From Bradyrhizobium sp. CCBAU 051011 (GTDB lineage Bacteria > Pseudomonadota > Alphaproteobacteria > Rhizobiales > Xanthobacteraceae): a stretch of 64,000 bases of DNA. The stretch lies in contig NZ_CP022222.1 in NCBI RefSeq assembly GCF_009930815.1, forward strand, positions 8,350,501-8,414,500. The letters are read 5' to 3'. The notes under the pieces are model-generated. The model had not been told where the DNA came from. It saw nothing but the letters and a program-made list of their open reading frames with translations, and made no database searches. The position numbers and the translations under genes were made by a program. Shown here piece after piece: positions 8,575 to 17,515 of the stretch; within the stretch, counting starts at the first letter, position 1, and every line of letters begins with the position of its first letter.

Positions 8575-10325
8575 AGAGGCCGGCAGCATCTTGGCCGGCT
8601 CCACAATTCTCGGTGCCATGGGGAAGCTGGTCGACAAGACCAAAGATTTCCAAGACGAGCTGATCAAGCTGCAGCGGCTCGGCGGCGACTCGGCAACGCC
8701 GCCGCAGCTGGCACCATGACCGCCAAGGCCTTCGACATCGCAAAGCGCGTTCCCATGAAAGTCCAGGATCTCCTGAAGATCCCCGGCACCACGTATTCAA
8801 TAATGGGCGAACATGAGGCGATGGAAACATGGGAGCCGCTCGCCAAATATGCCTGGACCCAGCAAAGCGACGCGCACTTCAAGGGAGACGTCACCGGCAG
8901 CTTGCAAAAGGTCATCAGGGCCGGTGAAATGTCCGGCCGCATCACCGACCCCATCACAAAAAACATCGACCCTCACCGGCTATCGTCGTTCCTCGATACG
9001 GTTGCGCGCATCAAGGCGGCGACTCACGGAATGGTCAATGAAGATATCCTCCTAGCGCTGGCGCAGCAGGGCGGCCCGACCCTGCGCGGCTTGAGCGATG
9101 AAGGATTCCTCGCCTTAGCGATTCAGTCTCAAATGATGGGGGGACACCGCGCCGGCACGGCGTACATGTCCTTGTGGCAGCAGCTCGCCAGCGGCACCAT
9201 GAAGAAGCGCACCGCCGAGGGCATGGAAGAAATGGGATTTTTGAAGCCAGGCGAATGGTCGAGCGAAGGCGGCCACGTCTCCATTGGTTCGGAAGCCTCG
9301 AAGCGATTGGCGCAACTGATCGGCCAAGATCCCCTCGTGTTCGCCAAGCAGATCAACGAGGAGCTTGCCAAGAAGGGCATCACGGATCCGATAGAACAGC
9401 AGCAAGCAATAATGCGCTGACCGGCCGGCAGACCACCCAGCGCCTCACAATGGAGGAGGCTCTGGGGCGGCAGCAGATGATCGCAGAACGCTCGCGCATG
9501 CAGCAAGGCGTTGGCGCTGGCGCATCCTACGATCTGATCAATGACAAGAGCATCACGGCGAACATGCACGCAAAGCAGAACGCCTGGAACAACCTGTTGC
9601 TCGCGGTGGCGGGCCCGAACAGCGAGAACGTCGTGGCCGTCCTGAAGCAACTTACTTCTGCGATAAACGGCCTGACCTCCGTCGCCACGGGAATCGATCC
9701 TGAAAAAATGCAGCTAATCTTCAAGGCTGTCGCCGCCCTGGGCGCGGGCCTCGTTGTCCTCGGCGCGGTCTCGCTCGCCTCGCTCGTTGCGCTTGCGAGC
9801 GTCCCCAGTATCATCATTGCGCTCTCCGGCGCGCTTGGCATCTTCGCCGCCTTGAATTGGGAGAGCATCAAGGCCAACGCCGAGACCATCAAGGACGTCG
9901 CCATGACCATCATCGGCGCGGTGCCGGGTCTCGGCGCCGTAGCCGCCGCGATTGGCACGCTCGCCCAGATCCCATGGCAGAACATCGTCACCATGTTCGA
10001 CGGCATCAGGAATGCCCTCATGTCGTTTATCGGATGGCTGGAAAGCGTAGCCGGCAAGGTCAAAGGCATCTTCAGCACAAAACCGACTCCGGATGCGGCG
10101 CCGACAATAGACAATAAGAGCCTTCTACATCTTCAGCGGTTCAACCCAGGCACTGGCGGTCAGAAGCGTGAACAATATGCCTTCAACCTAAACATTGATG
10201 GTGACAGAATCGCTCAAACGATCATCGACAAAATGGAAGACATCTACAGCTTCCCGACTGGCGCGCCGTCGCCGGATGGATCCGGACGCTATTTCGCCGG
10301 CGACCATAATTTCACCGATGTCTGA
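8575..10325 (+). pseudogene. phage tail tape-measure protein, truncated and frameshifted
   Basis: About 580 codons of a tail-length determinant and scaffold. It begins inside the gene (SILAGSTILGAMGKLVDKTK), shifts frame near 8690, continues with KVQDLLKIPGTTYSIMGEHE and FLALAIQSQMMGGHRAGTAY, shifts again near 9415 (IEQQQAIMR, then LTGRQTTQRLTMEEALG) and runs to the stop at 10325. Long hydrophobic segments (LGAGLVVLGAVSLASLVALA, IPSIIIALSGALGIF region) are the membrane-inserting part typical of these proteins. The N-terminus is missing. Confidence 0.75.
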
Positions 10326-10327
10326 TC

Positions 10328-10534
10328 ATGCCTAAGTCAGTTCTCGAGCTCGACCCGACGCGCGCGATGGAGATCCACGATATTGACTACGCTGGCGCAA
10401 TGGAGCTCGCCGGCATCATTAAAGCAAGACATGGCGGTGGCGAGTCCGGGCCGGAGGCCCTACGGGCGATGCTGGATGAACTGGTCGAGGCCGGATTTGT
10501 GCCGATCGCCAACCCGTCGCACTCGGCACATTAG
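10328..10534 (+). CDS. small phage-associated hypothetical protein
   Basis: 68 residues starting two bases after the tape-measure stop (MPKSVLELDPTRAMEIHDID). The C-terminal half (GPEALRAMLDELVEAGFVPI) looks helical. The tight spacing suggests that it belonged to the same transcript; it may itself be a fusion of two remnants. No family recognised. Confidence 0.4.
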   Translation: MPKSVLELDPTRAMEIHDIDYAGAMELAGIIKARHGGGESGPEALRAMLDELVEAGFVPIANPSHSAH

Positions 10535-10661
10535 ACCACAGGTCACCGCGGGGATTATCTCGGCTGGTGATAAGTTGCAGTGGTCCAGGGGACGCAACTA
10601 GCGGAAGCGCATCCAAAGGGAATACATTCGCTCCCAGAGGCTTCGGGGCCGGGGGGTTGAA

Positions 10662-11531
10662 ATGCCGGGGGCAATGCATCTTCGAATTTGGGACGTGGAG
10701 CACGGCGCCTGCGCAATGCTCCACCATACGCTGAACGGCGTTGCTGGCCGCTTGGCAATGATCGACAGCGGCGACACGCACGACTGGATGCCATCGGGGT
10801 TCATCACACAAACGCTCGGCCGAAACAGGCTGGACTATCTGTTCATTACGAACGCCGACCAGGACCACATGAGCGGCCTTCAGGGCCTGTGGGACGCCGG
10901 AATAGATGTGCCTGTCATGCATCACAATCCGACGTTCGGCGCCCAGGCGTTTGCGGCGGTCAAGCGCCAGAGCGGCCCGCTGACGCGCGACGCGCAACGC
11001 TACATGCAGAACTTGGGCACGTTTACGGCGCCGGTTGAATACCCGTTCGACAGCAGCATGGGCGGCATCACCGCCACGATGTTCTATAACCCGTGGCCGC
11101 TGTTCCAGAAGACGAACGATCTGAGTCTTGTCGTGTTCATCAAGTTCGGCCGGTTCGGCATCCTGTTTCCGGGCGACCTTGAAGGGCCTGGCTGGCGAAA
11201 CCAGCTGTCTAACGCCGCATTCCGCACGATGCTCGAGAGCGTTAATATCCTCGTGGCCTCACACCACGGCCGCGACAACGGGTACTGCGAAGATATCTTC
11301 GACTATTGCCGCCCCCAGGCCGTCGTAATGTCGGACAAGGCCATCGTGCATGACACACAGAACATGGTCCAAGCGTACCGCTATCAGGTGATGAAGCATC
11401 ACGCCAACGGAGTTTTTGTGCGCACCTCGGGGCGCAACAGGCACGTACTTACTACCCGCCGCGACGGCTGGATTCAGTTTGAAGTGGACGACCAAGGAAA
11501 CTTCGGCATCGAAACAGAGTACCAAGGATGA
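10662..11531 (+). CDS. MBL-fold metallohydrolase (ComEC-like soluble domain)
   Basis: A 289-residue metallo-beta-lactamase-fold protein of the ComEC/Rec2 hydrolase type. Visible motifs are HLRIWDVEHGACAML (first strands), IDSGDT, the metal motif TNADQDHMSGL (in place of the classical HxHxDH), an internal histidine cluster VMHHNP, FPGDLEGPGW (ligand Asp), and ASHHGRDNGY (distal His). ComEC-like domains are nucleases or nucleotide-processing enzymes; free-standing forms often sit beside membrane proteins. The stop overlaps the start of the next gene (ATGA), so the two are translated together. The gene is intact while the phage genes upstream are broken, suggesting separate selection. It could belong to a defence or toxin module; function is inferred. 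Confidence 0.75.
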   Translation: MPGAMHLRIWDVEHGACAMLHHTLNGVAGRLAMIDSGDTHDWMPSGFITQTLGRNRLDYLFITNADQDHMSGLQGLWDAGIDVPVMHHNPTFGAQAFAAVKRQSGPLTRDAQRYMQNLGTFTAPVEYPFDSSMGGITATMFYNPWPLFQKTNDLSLVVFIKFGRFGILFPGDLEGPGWRNQLSNAAFRTMLESVNILVASHHGRDNGYCEDIFDYCRPQAVVMSDKAIVHDTQNMVQAYRYQVMKHHANGVFVRTSGRNRHVLTTRRDGWIQFEVDDQGNFGIETEYQG

Positions 11532-12175
11532 AAAGCCGCTCCACGGTCCTGAAGGCCGCCAACATGAAATGGCTGGTGTCGCTGGCGGCATTCGACGCCG
11601 CCGTGGTGTTGCTGTTTGTGGCGCCGGGGTTGATAGACGCCAGCACGTTGGCGCTTCTGCGTGCAGGTTCAGCGACGGCCCTGCCGGTTCTTGTTTTGCT
11701 GTTCACGGGACTACTGTCGCACGATGCAAAGGCGCGGCTTGTCTTCTGGAAGATCGCCAACCCGCTTCCTGGCAGCGCCGCCTTTACGAAGCACGCGCCC
11801 GCCGACGCGCGGATCGACATGGCGGCGCTGGCAAAGAACGTGGGCGCGTTGCCGACCGACCCAGGCCAGCAGAACGCAATGTGGTACAAGCTGTACCGCC
11901 TAGTCGGCGATGACCCCGCAGTGTCCGAGGCCCACAAGCTGTACCTCATGTACCGCGACATGGCGGTGATGTCGCTGTCTATGGTTCCGCTGGCGCCCGC
12001 CGCGATTTGGTATGCCGGCGCACCAGCGGGCAGCCTATGGATTGCTAGCGGCTTGTTCGCGGTGCAGTACGTGATGTGCGCCGTTGCCGCCCGTCACAGT
12101 GGCACGCGTTTCGTGTGCAACGTGTTGGCCATCCATTCGACCACGAAGGTCAAGGCAAAGACAGCTGCACAGTGA
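11528..12175 (+). CDS. four-helix membrane protein coupled to the MBL hydrolase
   Basis: 215 residues with two N-terminal transmembrane helices (about 16-36 and 43-65), a soluble middle (DAKARLVFWKIANPLPGSAA, IDMAALAKNVGALPTDPGQQ, NAMWYKLYRLVGDDPAVSEA) and two C-terminal helices (about 146-166 and 168-190). The 2TM-soluble-2TM layout is seen in several putative pore-forming effectors (S-4TM type), but I see no direct motif proving this. It begins inside the last codons of the MBL gene by an ATGA overlap. A short basic tail (STTKVKAKTAAQ) ends the protein. Function unknown; a membrane partner or effector of the hydrolase is the best guess. Confidence 0.65.
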   Translation: MKSRSTVLKAANMKWLVSLAAFDAAVVLLFVAPGLIDASTLALLRAGSATALPVLVLLFTGLLSHDAKARLVFWKIANPLPGSAAFTKHAPADARIDMAALAKNVGALPTDPGQQNAMWYKLYRLVGDDPAVSEAHKLYLMYRDMAVMSLSMVPLAPAAIWYAGAPAGSLWIASGLFAVQYVMCAVAARHSGTRFVCNVLAIHSTTKVKAKTAAQ

Positions 12176-12203
12176 TTTCGCGCTTCCGCGCTGCGAGAGA
12201 GCT

Positions 12204-12596
12204 TTACGGCAACATTCCTCCCATCCACTTAGCTAATTCAGCTCGGGCCAGACCTTTTGCCGCCTCCAAGACGAATCTCAAGCTCTCACCGCTAGCGGTC
12301 TTAGCCATGGATTTCGCTTTCTCCCACCGATCGGGGTCTTTGGTGGAGTCGATGAAATCATGACCGTCTGCGGTCAAGCGCTTGACGATGAAGTTGCCTG
12401 ACACCTCGACATACTCGCCTTCCAACCAGCCCTCATCCAGAATCTGCATGAGATTGTAGGCAAGTTCATCGTCGCTGTGGTCAGGAAGTTCGAACAGCTC
12501 ACTGGCGTAACAGGAATGACTACTCCGGCCATTGAGGTCTGAGTTTTGCTCGAGCGCTTGCATCATGCGCCTGATCAGATCGAGATTTCTTTTCAT
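12204..12596 (-). CDS. DUF2513 family protein
   Basis: 130 residues beginning MKRNLDLIRRMMQALEQNSD, the signature start of DUF2513. The middle (ELAYNLMQILDEGWLEGEYV, VKRLTADGHDFIDSTKDPDR) is a winged-helix-like fold. The family is common in phages and mobile elements, is thought to bind DNA, and has no established role. It faces away from the gene at 12781, with a perfect inverted repeat between the two. Confidence 0.75.
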   Translation of the reverse strand: MKRNLDLIRRMMQALEQNSDLNGRSSHSCYASELFELPDHSDDELAYNLMQILDEGWLEGEYVEVSGNFIVKRLTADGHDFIDSTKDPDRWEKAKSMAKTASGESLRFVLEAAKGLARAELAKWMGGMLP

Positions 12597-12634
12597 GCCC
12601 TGACTCCAAGCTGCACCGTTGTTTGGTGCTCGCT

Positions 12635-12655
12635 AATGCACCCAGTCGGTGCATT
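12635..12655. promoter_or_regulatory. inverted repeat, putative operator between divergent genes
   Basis: AATGCACC and GGTGCATT, a perfect 8-bp inverted repeat with a 5-base spacer (CAGTC), located 38 bases upstream of the DUF2513 start and 125 bases upstream of the gene at 12781. No U-run follows on either strand, so an operator is more likely than a terminator. Confidence 0.5.
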
Positions 12656-12780
12656 TTCCGCTTTGTTGACAATGACTTATAACCGGGCGCAAGATCAGCT
12701 TTGCCGCCTATCGGGCGGCGAGCCCCGGTCAGTGCCGAATACACTAGACCAGGGCTCTGACCCAAGACACGGAGACGACC

Positions 12781-13326
12781 ATGTCTAAGGCTAAGGCAAG
12801 TTCTAGCACATCCAACGAAGCCGAGTTGTTCAACATAATCAGGCGGCTCCGCGAACTCTGCCGCGAGAGCGACAGGCTGGACGATCGCGAAATGAAGTTG
12901 TTGGGGCGCCTACGGTCGATGGTGGGTGAAGAGGCCTACCGCGGGCACCTCGTCGGAATGCACTTCGCCGGAGCTAAGAAAAGGCCGCCGGAGACGCGCG
13001 AGGTTGGCATGCTCCTGGCTGAGATATCAGAGGTCAGAGCGCAGGACGCGCAGATCAGAGAAGCCCTCTACGAAGTCGAATGGCAAATCGGTTTTGCCGA
13101 TGTCTCCACGCAAAAAGGATACGAGGCCCAGGTCCGCGAGATCAACAAGGCCGAGTTTGACGATGGTGATCTCGTCATGATGGCATGGCAGCTCGGCCGC
13201 TCGGCCGCGCGACCAGGTATCAGCAAGCCTCCGAATCTTGAACTCGAGGCCGATCGCGATGAGCGCCGCCGCAAGGAATCGGAAGGCCACCACGACACCG
13301 CCGATAACCAGTCCGCCGCGCTCTGA
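12781..13326 (+). CDS. hypothetical coiled-coil-like protein
   Basis: 181 residues, highly charged and probably mostly helical (ELFNIIRRLRELCRESDRLD near residue 15, EISEVRAQDAQIREALYEVE near 85). The tail from about residue 150 is a hydrophilic, low-complexity stretch (ADRDERRRKESEGHHDTADN). The ATG at 12781 follows GGAG. A hairpin terminator lies directly downstream, so it is likely a single-gene transcript. No family recognised. Confidence 0.6.
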   Translation: MSKAKASSSTSNEAELFNIIRRLRELCRESDRLDDREMKLLGRLRSMVGEEAYRGHLVGMHFAGAKKRPPETREVGMLLAEISEVRAQDAQIREALYEVEWQIGFADVSTQKGYEAQVREINKAEFDDGDLVMMAWQLGRSAARPGISKPPNLELEADRDERRRKESEGHHDTADNQSAAL

Positions 13327-13348
13327 TCGTGCTGGCATCGACACCAAG

Positions 13349-13380
13349 AGCCCGCCGCTCACCGGCGGGCTTTCCTGTTT
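13349..13380 (+). terminator. rho-independent terminator
   Basis: A 9-bp GC-rich stem (AGCCCGCCG / CGGCGGGCT) with a 5-base loop, followed by TTCCTGTTT, 22 bases after the stop of the gene ending at 13326. Confidence 0.75.
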
Positions 13381-13490
13381 GCCCAATAATTCCTGCCTTG
13401 TCGTTTGCGGCGCGTTCCAACTTGATAAACGGGCTAAACGCCACTAAATCTGCGTGCGGACCCGCCCCACGATTAAAATCGAGTCGAAAG

Positions 13491-13664
13491 ATGAGCCAAG
13501 GAACATGGCGCGTCCGACCGAGTGAGATTGACCGCGCTATCCGGTCCGTTCGGTCTTCTGGTCTTCCAGTCCGCAACATCGAAATTGCTCCGGACGGCAC
13601 CGCCCGCATTCACGTCGGCGACCTCGATAAGGTTGCCGGCGATGAGCCGCGGGAGGTGCGGTGA
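13491..13664 (+). CDS. small phage/ICE hypothetical protein (57 aa)
   Basis: MSQGTWRVRPSEIDRAIRSV with a C-terminal VRNIEIAPDGTARIHVGDLD. Proteins with the phrase RAIRSV..GLPVRNIEI..DGTIRI occur next to integrases in many Bradyrhizobium elements, as I recall them. The ATG at 13491 follows GAAAG. It overlaps the next gene by one base (TGATG) and starts a run of four or five overlapping genes that ends with the integrase. Confidence 0.6.
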   Translation: MSQGTWRVRPSEIDRAIRSVRSSGLPVRNIEIAPDGTARIHVGDLDKVAGDEPREVR

Positions 13665-13951
13665 TGGCGACCAGGAAGCGCGCGCGTCCGTACAAGCGCG
13701 ATGTGGATCAGGTGCCGACAATTCGGATCACGACTGTGCAGATCATGTCGTCGCCGGAATTCGAGCTTGGGCTTTCCGATGTCCGTCGGGGCATCCCGTT
13801 CGACTGGCGGAACGGCGAGTGGAATTACGAACGAGGTCGCCTGTTTGGGCACATCGCACCGCTCGATATGCAGCTCCGGATCGGCGGAAAGCTCAATCCC
13901 AAAGCAGTTGCACTCTACGATGCCGCCTCCAATCGGAGGCTGGTCATATGA
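13664..13951 (+). CDS. hypothetical protein in integrase operon (95 aa)
   Basis: Starts at ATG 13664, overlapping the previous stop; an alternative GTG at 13661 is one codon earlier. Product begins MATRKRARPYKRDVDQVPTI and has SPEFELGLSDVRRGIPFDWR and WNYERGRLFGHIAP. No known domain. Its stop overlaps the next start by four bases (ATGA), so the genes are co-translated. Confidence 0.6.
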   Translation: MATRKRARPYKRDVDQVPTIRITTVQIMSSPEFELGLSDVRRGIPFDWRNGEWNYERGRLFGHIAPLDMQLRIGGKLNPKAVALYDAASNRRLVI

Positions 13952-14844
13952 CCAAGCGCAAGAATCGATCTCTCGACACGATCGCCGACGACATCAGCAA
14001 GCTGAAGCGGGATCACATCTTCGATGTCGGCGATCTTCTGATCGAGGCCAAGGAACAGTGCGAACATGGCCAATGGCTCGACTGGCTCGATGATGAATTT
14101 GAGTGGTCAGTTGACACCGCCGAAAACTACATGAAGGTCGCGGAACTAGCTTCCAAATTCCGCCCGCTTCGGAATTTGAAGCTCGCAAAAACCACACTCT
14201 ACACACTGGCTGGCAGCGATTACGATGACGATACGATCGGTGCGATCATCAACGAGTTGGAGAAACATGCCACCAGGACGAGACTGAAGCCGTGCGATGC
14301 AAGGCGCATCATAGATATCGGTTTCGGGAGGCACCACTACGGCGACTATCCCGACGCAACACTCTTCAAATTAGCGGACATCGATTGGACCCGTGGCGAG
14401 CCGTTTCACGAGAAAGCGGTCACCGCGCTGAAGGAGCGTAAGCCGGAAACCGACGAAGCCGCCGAGGCTATTGTTGACGAGATCGTAGCGGAACAGCGAG
14501 AGGCTGATCGGGTGCGGCGAGAAGCCGAGCAAGCCGAGATGTTGCGCAATATCGAGCGCAGCATTGAATCCGATAACGAGGCCGAGCGCGAAGCTGAAGC
14601 CATCCTTGACGGACCGCCGCCGGAGCTGCCGTCGATCACACCACCAGAGCCGCAGAAGTTTAGCGCCAGTACACTATGGGCCGGGACCGGATCGTTCGAT
14701 CGTGCCGTAAGAGACCTCCTCGATTTGCGCACGAAGCCGGCTGAAAGATTTGTCGGGGTGTTCTCGCCGACAGAGTTGCGCGCGGTCAGCGAATTCATGA
14801 TTGCCGTCGCGGAGGCCAGCAAGACGAAGGCGGAGGCGGTCTGA
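13948..14844 (+). CDS. DUF3102 domain protein
   Basis: 298 residues. The N-terminal half is a DUF3102-like domain (FDVGDLLIEAKEQCEHGQWL, WLDDEFEWSVDTAENYMKVA), which is found in phage and plasmid proteins and resembles ParB/KorB-type helical modules. The middle is a long charged helix (residues about 165-220, rich in E, A and R) and the C-terminus (LRAVSEFMIAVAEASKTK) is again helical. The chosen ATG at 13948 overlaps the preceding stop. Role possibly DNA binding in the maintenance of the element; not established. Confidence 0.7.
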   Translation: MTKRKNRSLDTIADDISKLKRDHIFDVGDLLIEAKEQCEHGQWLDWLDDEFEWSVDTAENYMKVAELASKFRPLRNLKLAKTTLYTLAGSDYDDDTIGAIINELEKHATRTRLKPCDARRIIDIGFGRHHYGDYPDATLFKLADIDWTRGEPFHEKAVTALKERKPETDEAAEAIVDEIVAEQREADRVRREAEQAEMLRNIERSIESDNEAEREAEAILDGPPPELPSITPPEPQKFSASTLWAGTGSFDRAVRDLLDLRTKPAERFVGVFSPTELRAVSEFMIAVAEASKTKAEAV

Positions 14845-14847
14845 TCC

Positions 14848-15093
14848 ATGCCAAAGCAGGCCGCCCTTCTGTCCACCTTGCCGCCCCGCCTGATCGGGCG
14901 CGACGCGGCGGCGGCCTATGTGTGCGTCTGCCCGAATACCTTCGACCGTCTAGTGGAAGCAGGGCGCATGCCGCGCGCCCGGATTCTAGGCGATAAGCGC
15001 AAGGCATGGGACACGAGGGAACTTGACATCGCCATAGATCAGTTACCTCATGAGGGTGAGGAACTAGCCGCCTCTGACGAGGGCTGGACATGA
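14848..15093 (+). CDS. excisionase-like helix-turn-helix protein
   Basis: 81 residues with PPRLIGRDAAAAYVCVCPNT, FDRLVEAGRMPRARILGDKR and KAWDTRELDIAIDQLP, the AlpA/excisionase winged-helix pattern in which a Cys/Ser-Pro-x-x-F helix binds DNA. It starts three bases after the DUF3102 stop and overlaps the integrase start by four bases. The classical partner function is to direct the integrase toward excision. Confidence 0.75.
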   Translation: MPKQAALLSTLPPRLIGRDAAAAYVCVCPNTFDRLVEAGRMPRARILGDKRKAWDTRELDIAIDQLPHEGEELAASDEGWT

Positions 15094-15993
15094 CCAGGAA
15101 ACGGCGCCGGCTGCCGCCGCACGTTGAGGCTAACACTGTCAAGGGTCACACCTACCTATCGTTTCGCGTTCGCAGTCAGAACGGGCCGCGCATCCGTCTC
15201 CCCGACGATCCGACATCGGAAGAGTTTCGCCTTGCCTACGCCGCGGCAATGGGCGGCACACAGAAGTCCGCCACGAAGAAGGACTCGCCCGACAGTATCT
15301 CCGCGAAGATCACTGCCTACATGGCGAGCCCGGCCTATCGCGCCCTTAGCGACTCCTCAAAGGATGGCTACAACTCTCGGCTTGAGCAGATCAGGACCGA
15401 CCACGGCCACCGCGCGTTCTCTGGTCTTACCAAGGAGCGCGTTGAGACCTTCATTCTTGCGCCGCTCGCCAACAAGCCCGGCGCCGCTCTCGATACGCTG
15501 AAAAAGTTGCGCATCCTGATCAACCATTTCAAGCTCACACCCGATCCGACCGCCGGCATCAAGCGGCCGAAGGGGAATGAGATCAGGTCATGGGCCGATG
15601 GCGAGATGCCGCTTACGAACGGCGCTGGCCGATCGGCACGAAGCAGCGCACCGCCTATGCGCTGATGTTGAACATGGGCACCGCCCGCATCGACACCCAC
15701 GCGCTGACATGGCCCCAAGTCGACGATGGCGCCTGTTACCGGCGCCACAAGACCGGAGTCGCCGTCGACATGGCGGTGAGCGAGGATCTGGAGAAGGCGC
15801 TGGCGGCGACGCCGCGCAAGCATGTTGTGGTCATCACCACGGCCTACGGCAAGCCGTTCACGGTCGACGGTTTCAGCCGGTTCATGCGCGACGCGATCAC
15901 CGCCGCCGGCTGCCTCTAACCTGCCAGCCGCATGGCCTGCGCAAGACGCTTGGCCGACTGCTTGCCGACGCCGGCTGCAGCGCCCACGACATC

Positions 15994-17515
15994 GTCGTCC
16001 GTGAAGAATTCCCAAGCCGTTGATTTGGAATCCGGAAACGGCATTTTGCAGTAATTGAATTTGCCGGAAAGCGGGCCTTTGGAGCGGGATTCCTTGCAAA
16101 CTTGATTTGTGATTCACTCGCGCAGAACCGGCTTTGGCGAGAGATTCGATGCGGCCACGAGAGCGGAGCGAGACGGGGGAACAGGATCTTTTCCGCTCCC
16201 GGCTCGATCAGATCATCGACATGAAGCATCCGCTGGTGAGGCTGGGCCGCACGGTGGATTGGGGCTTTCTGGAAGGGCGGTTCGGCGAGGTTTACGATGA
16301 TGATCCCGGCCGGCCGCCGCTGCCGACGCGCTTGATGGCGGGGCTTTCGATCCTCAAGCACACCTACGACCTGTCCGACGAGGTGCTGTGCGAGCGGTGG
16401 GTCGAGAACCCCTATTACCAATACTTCTGCGGCGAAGAATTCTTCCAGCACCGGTTGGTGTTCGATCGCTCGTCGCTGACGCGCTGGCGCAATCGCATGG
16501 GCGAGGAACGGCTGGCGGCGCTGATCCAGGAAAGCCTGTCGGTTGCCGTCAAGACCGAGGCAGTCAAGCCGTCCGAACTGTCGCGGGTGATCGTCGACAC
16601 CACGGTTCAGCCCAAGAACGTGACGTTCCCCACCGACGCGAAGCTTCTAAACCGGGCGCGCGAGAAGCTGGTGCGGCTGGCGCAGCGCCATGGGGTGATT
16701 TTGCGTCAGTCCTATGCGCGGGTGGGCAAGTTCGCCCTGATCGAGCACCAGCGCTATGCCCACGCCAAGCAGTTCAAGCGCGCCAACCGGAAGCTCAAGA
16801 CGCTGCGGACCTATCTGGGCCGCGTGATCCGCGACATCGGCCGCAAGATCGAGGGTAACAGCGGGCTCGAGGCGGCGTTCGCAAAGCTGCTGGCGCTGGC
16901 GCGGCGCGTGCGCGAGCAGCAGCAGCGTCAACGTGGGCCGAAGGTTTATTCCCTGCACGCGCCGGAGGTCGAGTGCATCGGCAAGGGCAAGGCCCACCGG
17001 CCTTACGAGTTCGGCGTCAAAGTCTCCGTCGCCACCACGATCGGCCACGCCAGGGGCGGCCAACTCGTCACCCATGTGAAGGCACTGCCCGGCAATCCCT
17101 ATGACGGTCACACGCTGGCCACCGTGATCCCGGACATGGAGGCGCTCATCGGCAACATCATCGCGCGCCTCCTCGCCGACAAGGGATATCGCGGCCACAA
17201 CGCCCCACCCGATTACAAGTTCAGGGTCTTCATCTCCGGCCAGAAGCGAGGAGTGACACCAAGGATCAAACGCCAATTGCGCCGCAGGGCCGCTGTCGAG
17301 CCCGTCATCGGCCATCTCAAAGCCGAGCACCGCATGGGCCGCAATTATCTCTGGTTCCGTCGCGGCGATGCAGCCAACGCCGTCCTCGCCGCCGCCGGCT
17401 ACAACTTCCGCCGCCTCATCCGCTGGCTCAGGCTTTTGCTGCACCTCTTCCTGACCGCACTCTTCTCCGGCGGTCGGCTTAATCCAGCGTGAAATCAATC
17501 TTCTTCACGGACGAC
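15994..17515 (+). mobile_element. IS5-type insertion sequence in the integrase gene
   Basis: The ends are a perfect 15-bp inverted repeat (GTCGTCCGTGAAGAA at 15994-16008, its complement at 17501-17515), flanked by the 6-bp direct repeat GACATC (15988-15993 and 17516-17521). Removing the element and one repeat restores the integrase reading across His-Asp-Ile-Met-Ala. Total 1522 bp with one transposase gene. Confidence 0.85.
16149..17492 (+). CDS. IS5-family DDE transposase
   Basis: 447 residues from the ATG at 16149; a TTG at 16134 would add five. DDE catalytic positions are visible in SRVIVDTTVQPKNV (first Asp), IIARLLADKGYRG (second Asp) and AVEPVIGHLKAEHRMGRNYL (Glu). The N-terminal region (RLGRTVDWGFLEGRFGEVYD, LPTRLMAGLSILKHTYDLSD) is the usual IS5-group start. 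The gene is intact. Confidence 0.9.
   Translation: MRPRERSETGEQDLFRSRLDQIIDMKHPLVRLGRTVDWGFLEGRFGEVYDDDPGRPPLPTRLMAGLSILKHTYDLSDEVLCERWVENPYYQYFCGEEFFQHRLVFDRSSLTRWRNRMGEERLAALIQESLSVAVKTEAVKPSELSRVIVDTTVQPKNVTFPTDAKLLNRAREKLVRLAQRHGVILRQSYARVGKFALIEHQRYAHAKQFKRANRKLKTLRTYLGRVIRDIGRKIEGNSGLEAAFAKLLALARRVREQQQRQRGPKVYSLHAPEVECIGKGKAHRPYEFGVKVSVATTIGHARGGQLVTHVKALPGNPYDGHTLATVIPDMEALIGNIIARLLADKGYRGHNAPPDYKFRVFISGQKRGVTPRIKRQLRRRAAVEPVIGHLKAEHRMGRNYLWFRRGDAANAVLAAAGYNFRRLIRWLRLLLHLFLTALFSGGRLNPA

Noticed and set aside
12661..12700. TTGACA/TATAAC promoter for the gene at 12781
   Set aside because: The two hexamers are only seven bases apart, so they cannot form one promoter.
16647..17498. Minus-strand 283-codon open frame over the IS5-type transposase
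   Set aside because: Antisense to a clear DDE transposase; no domain.
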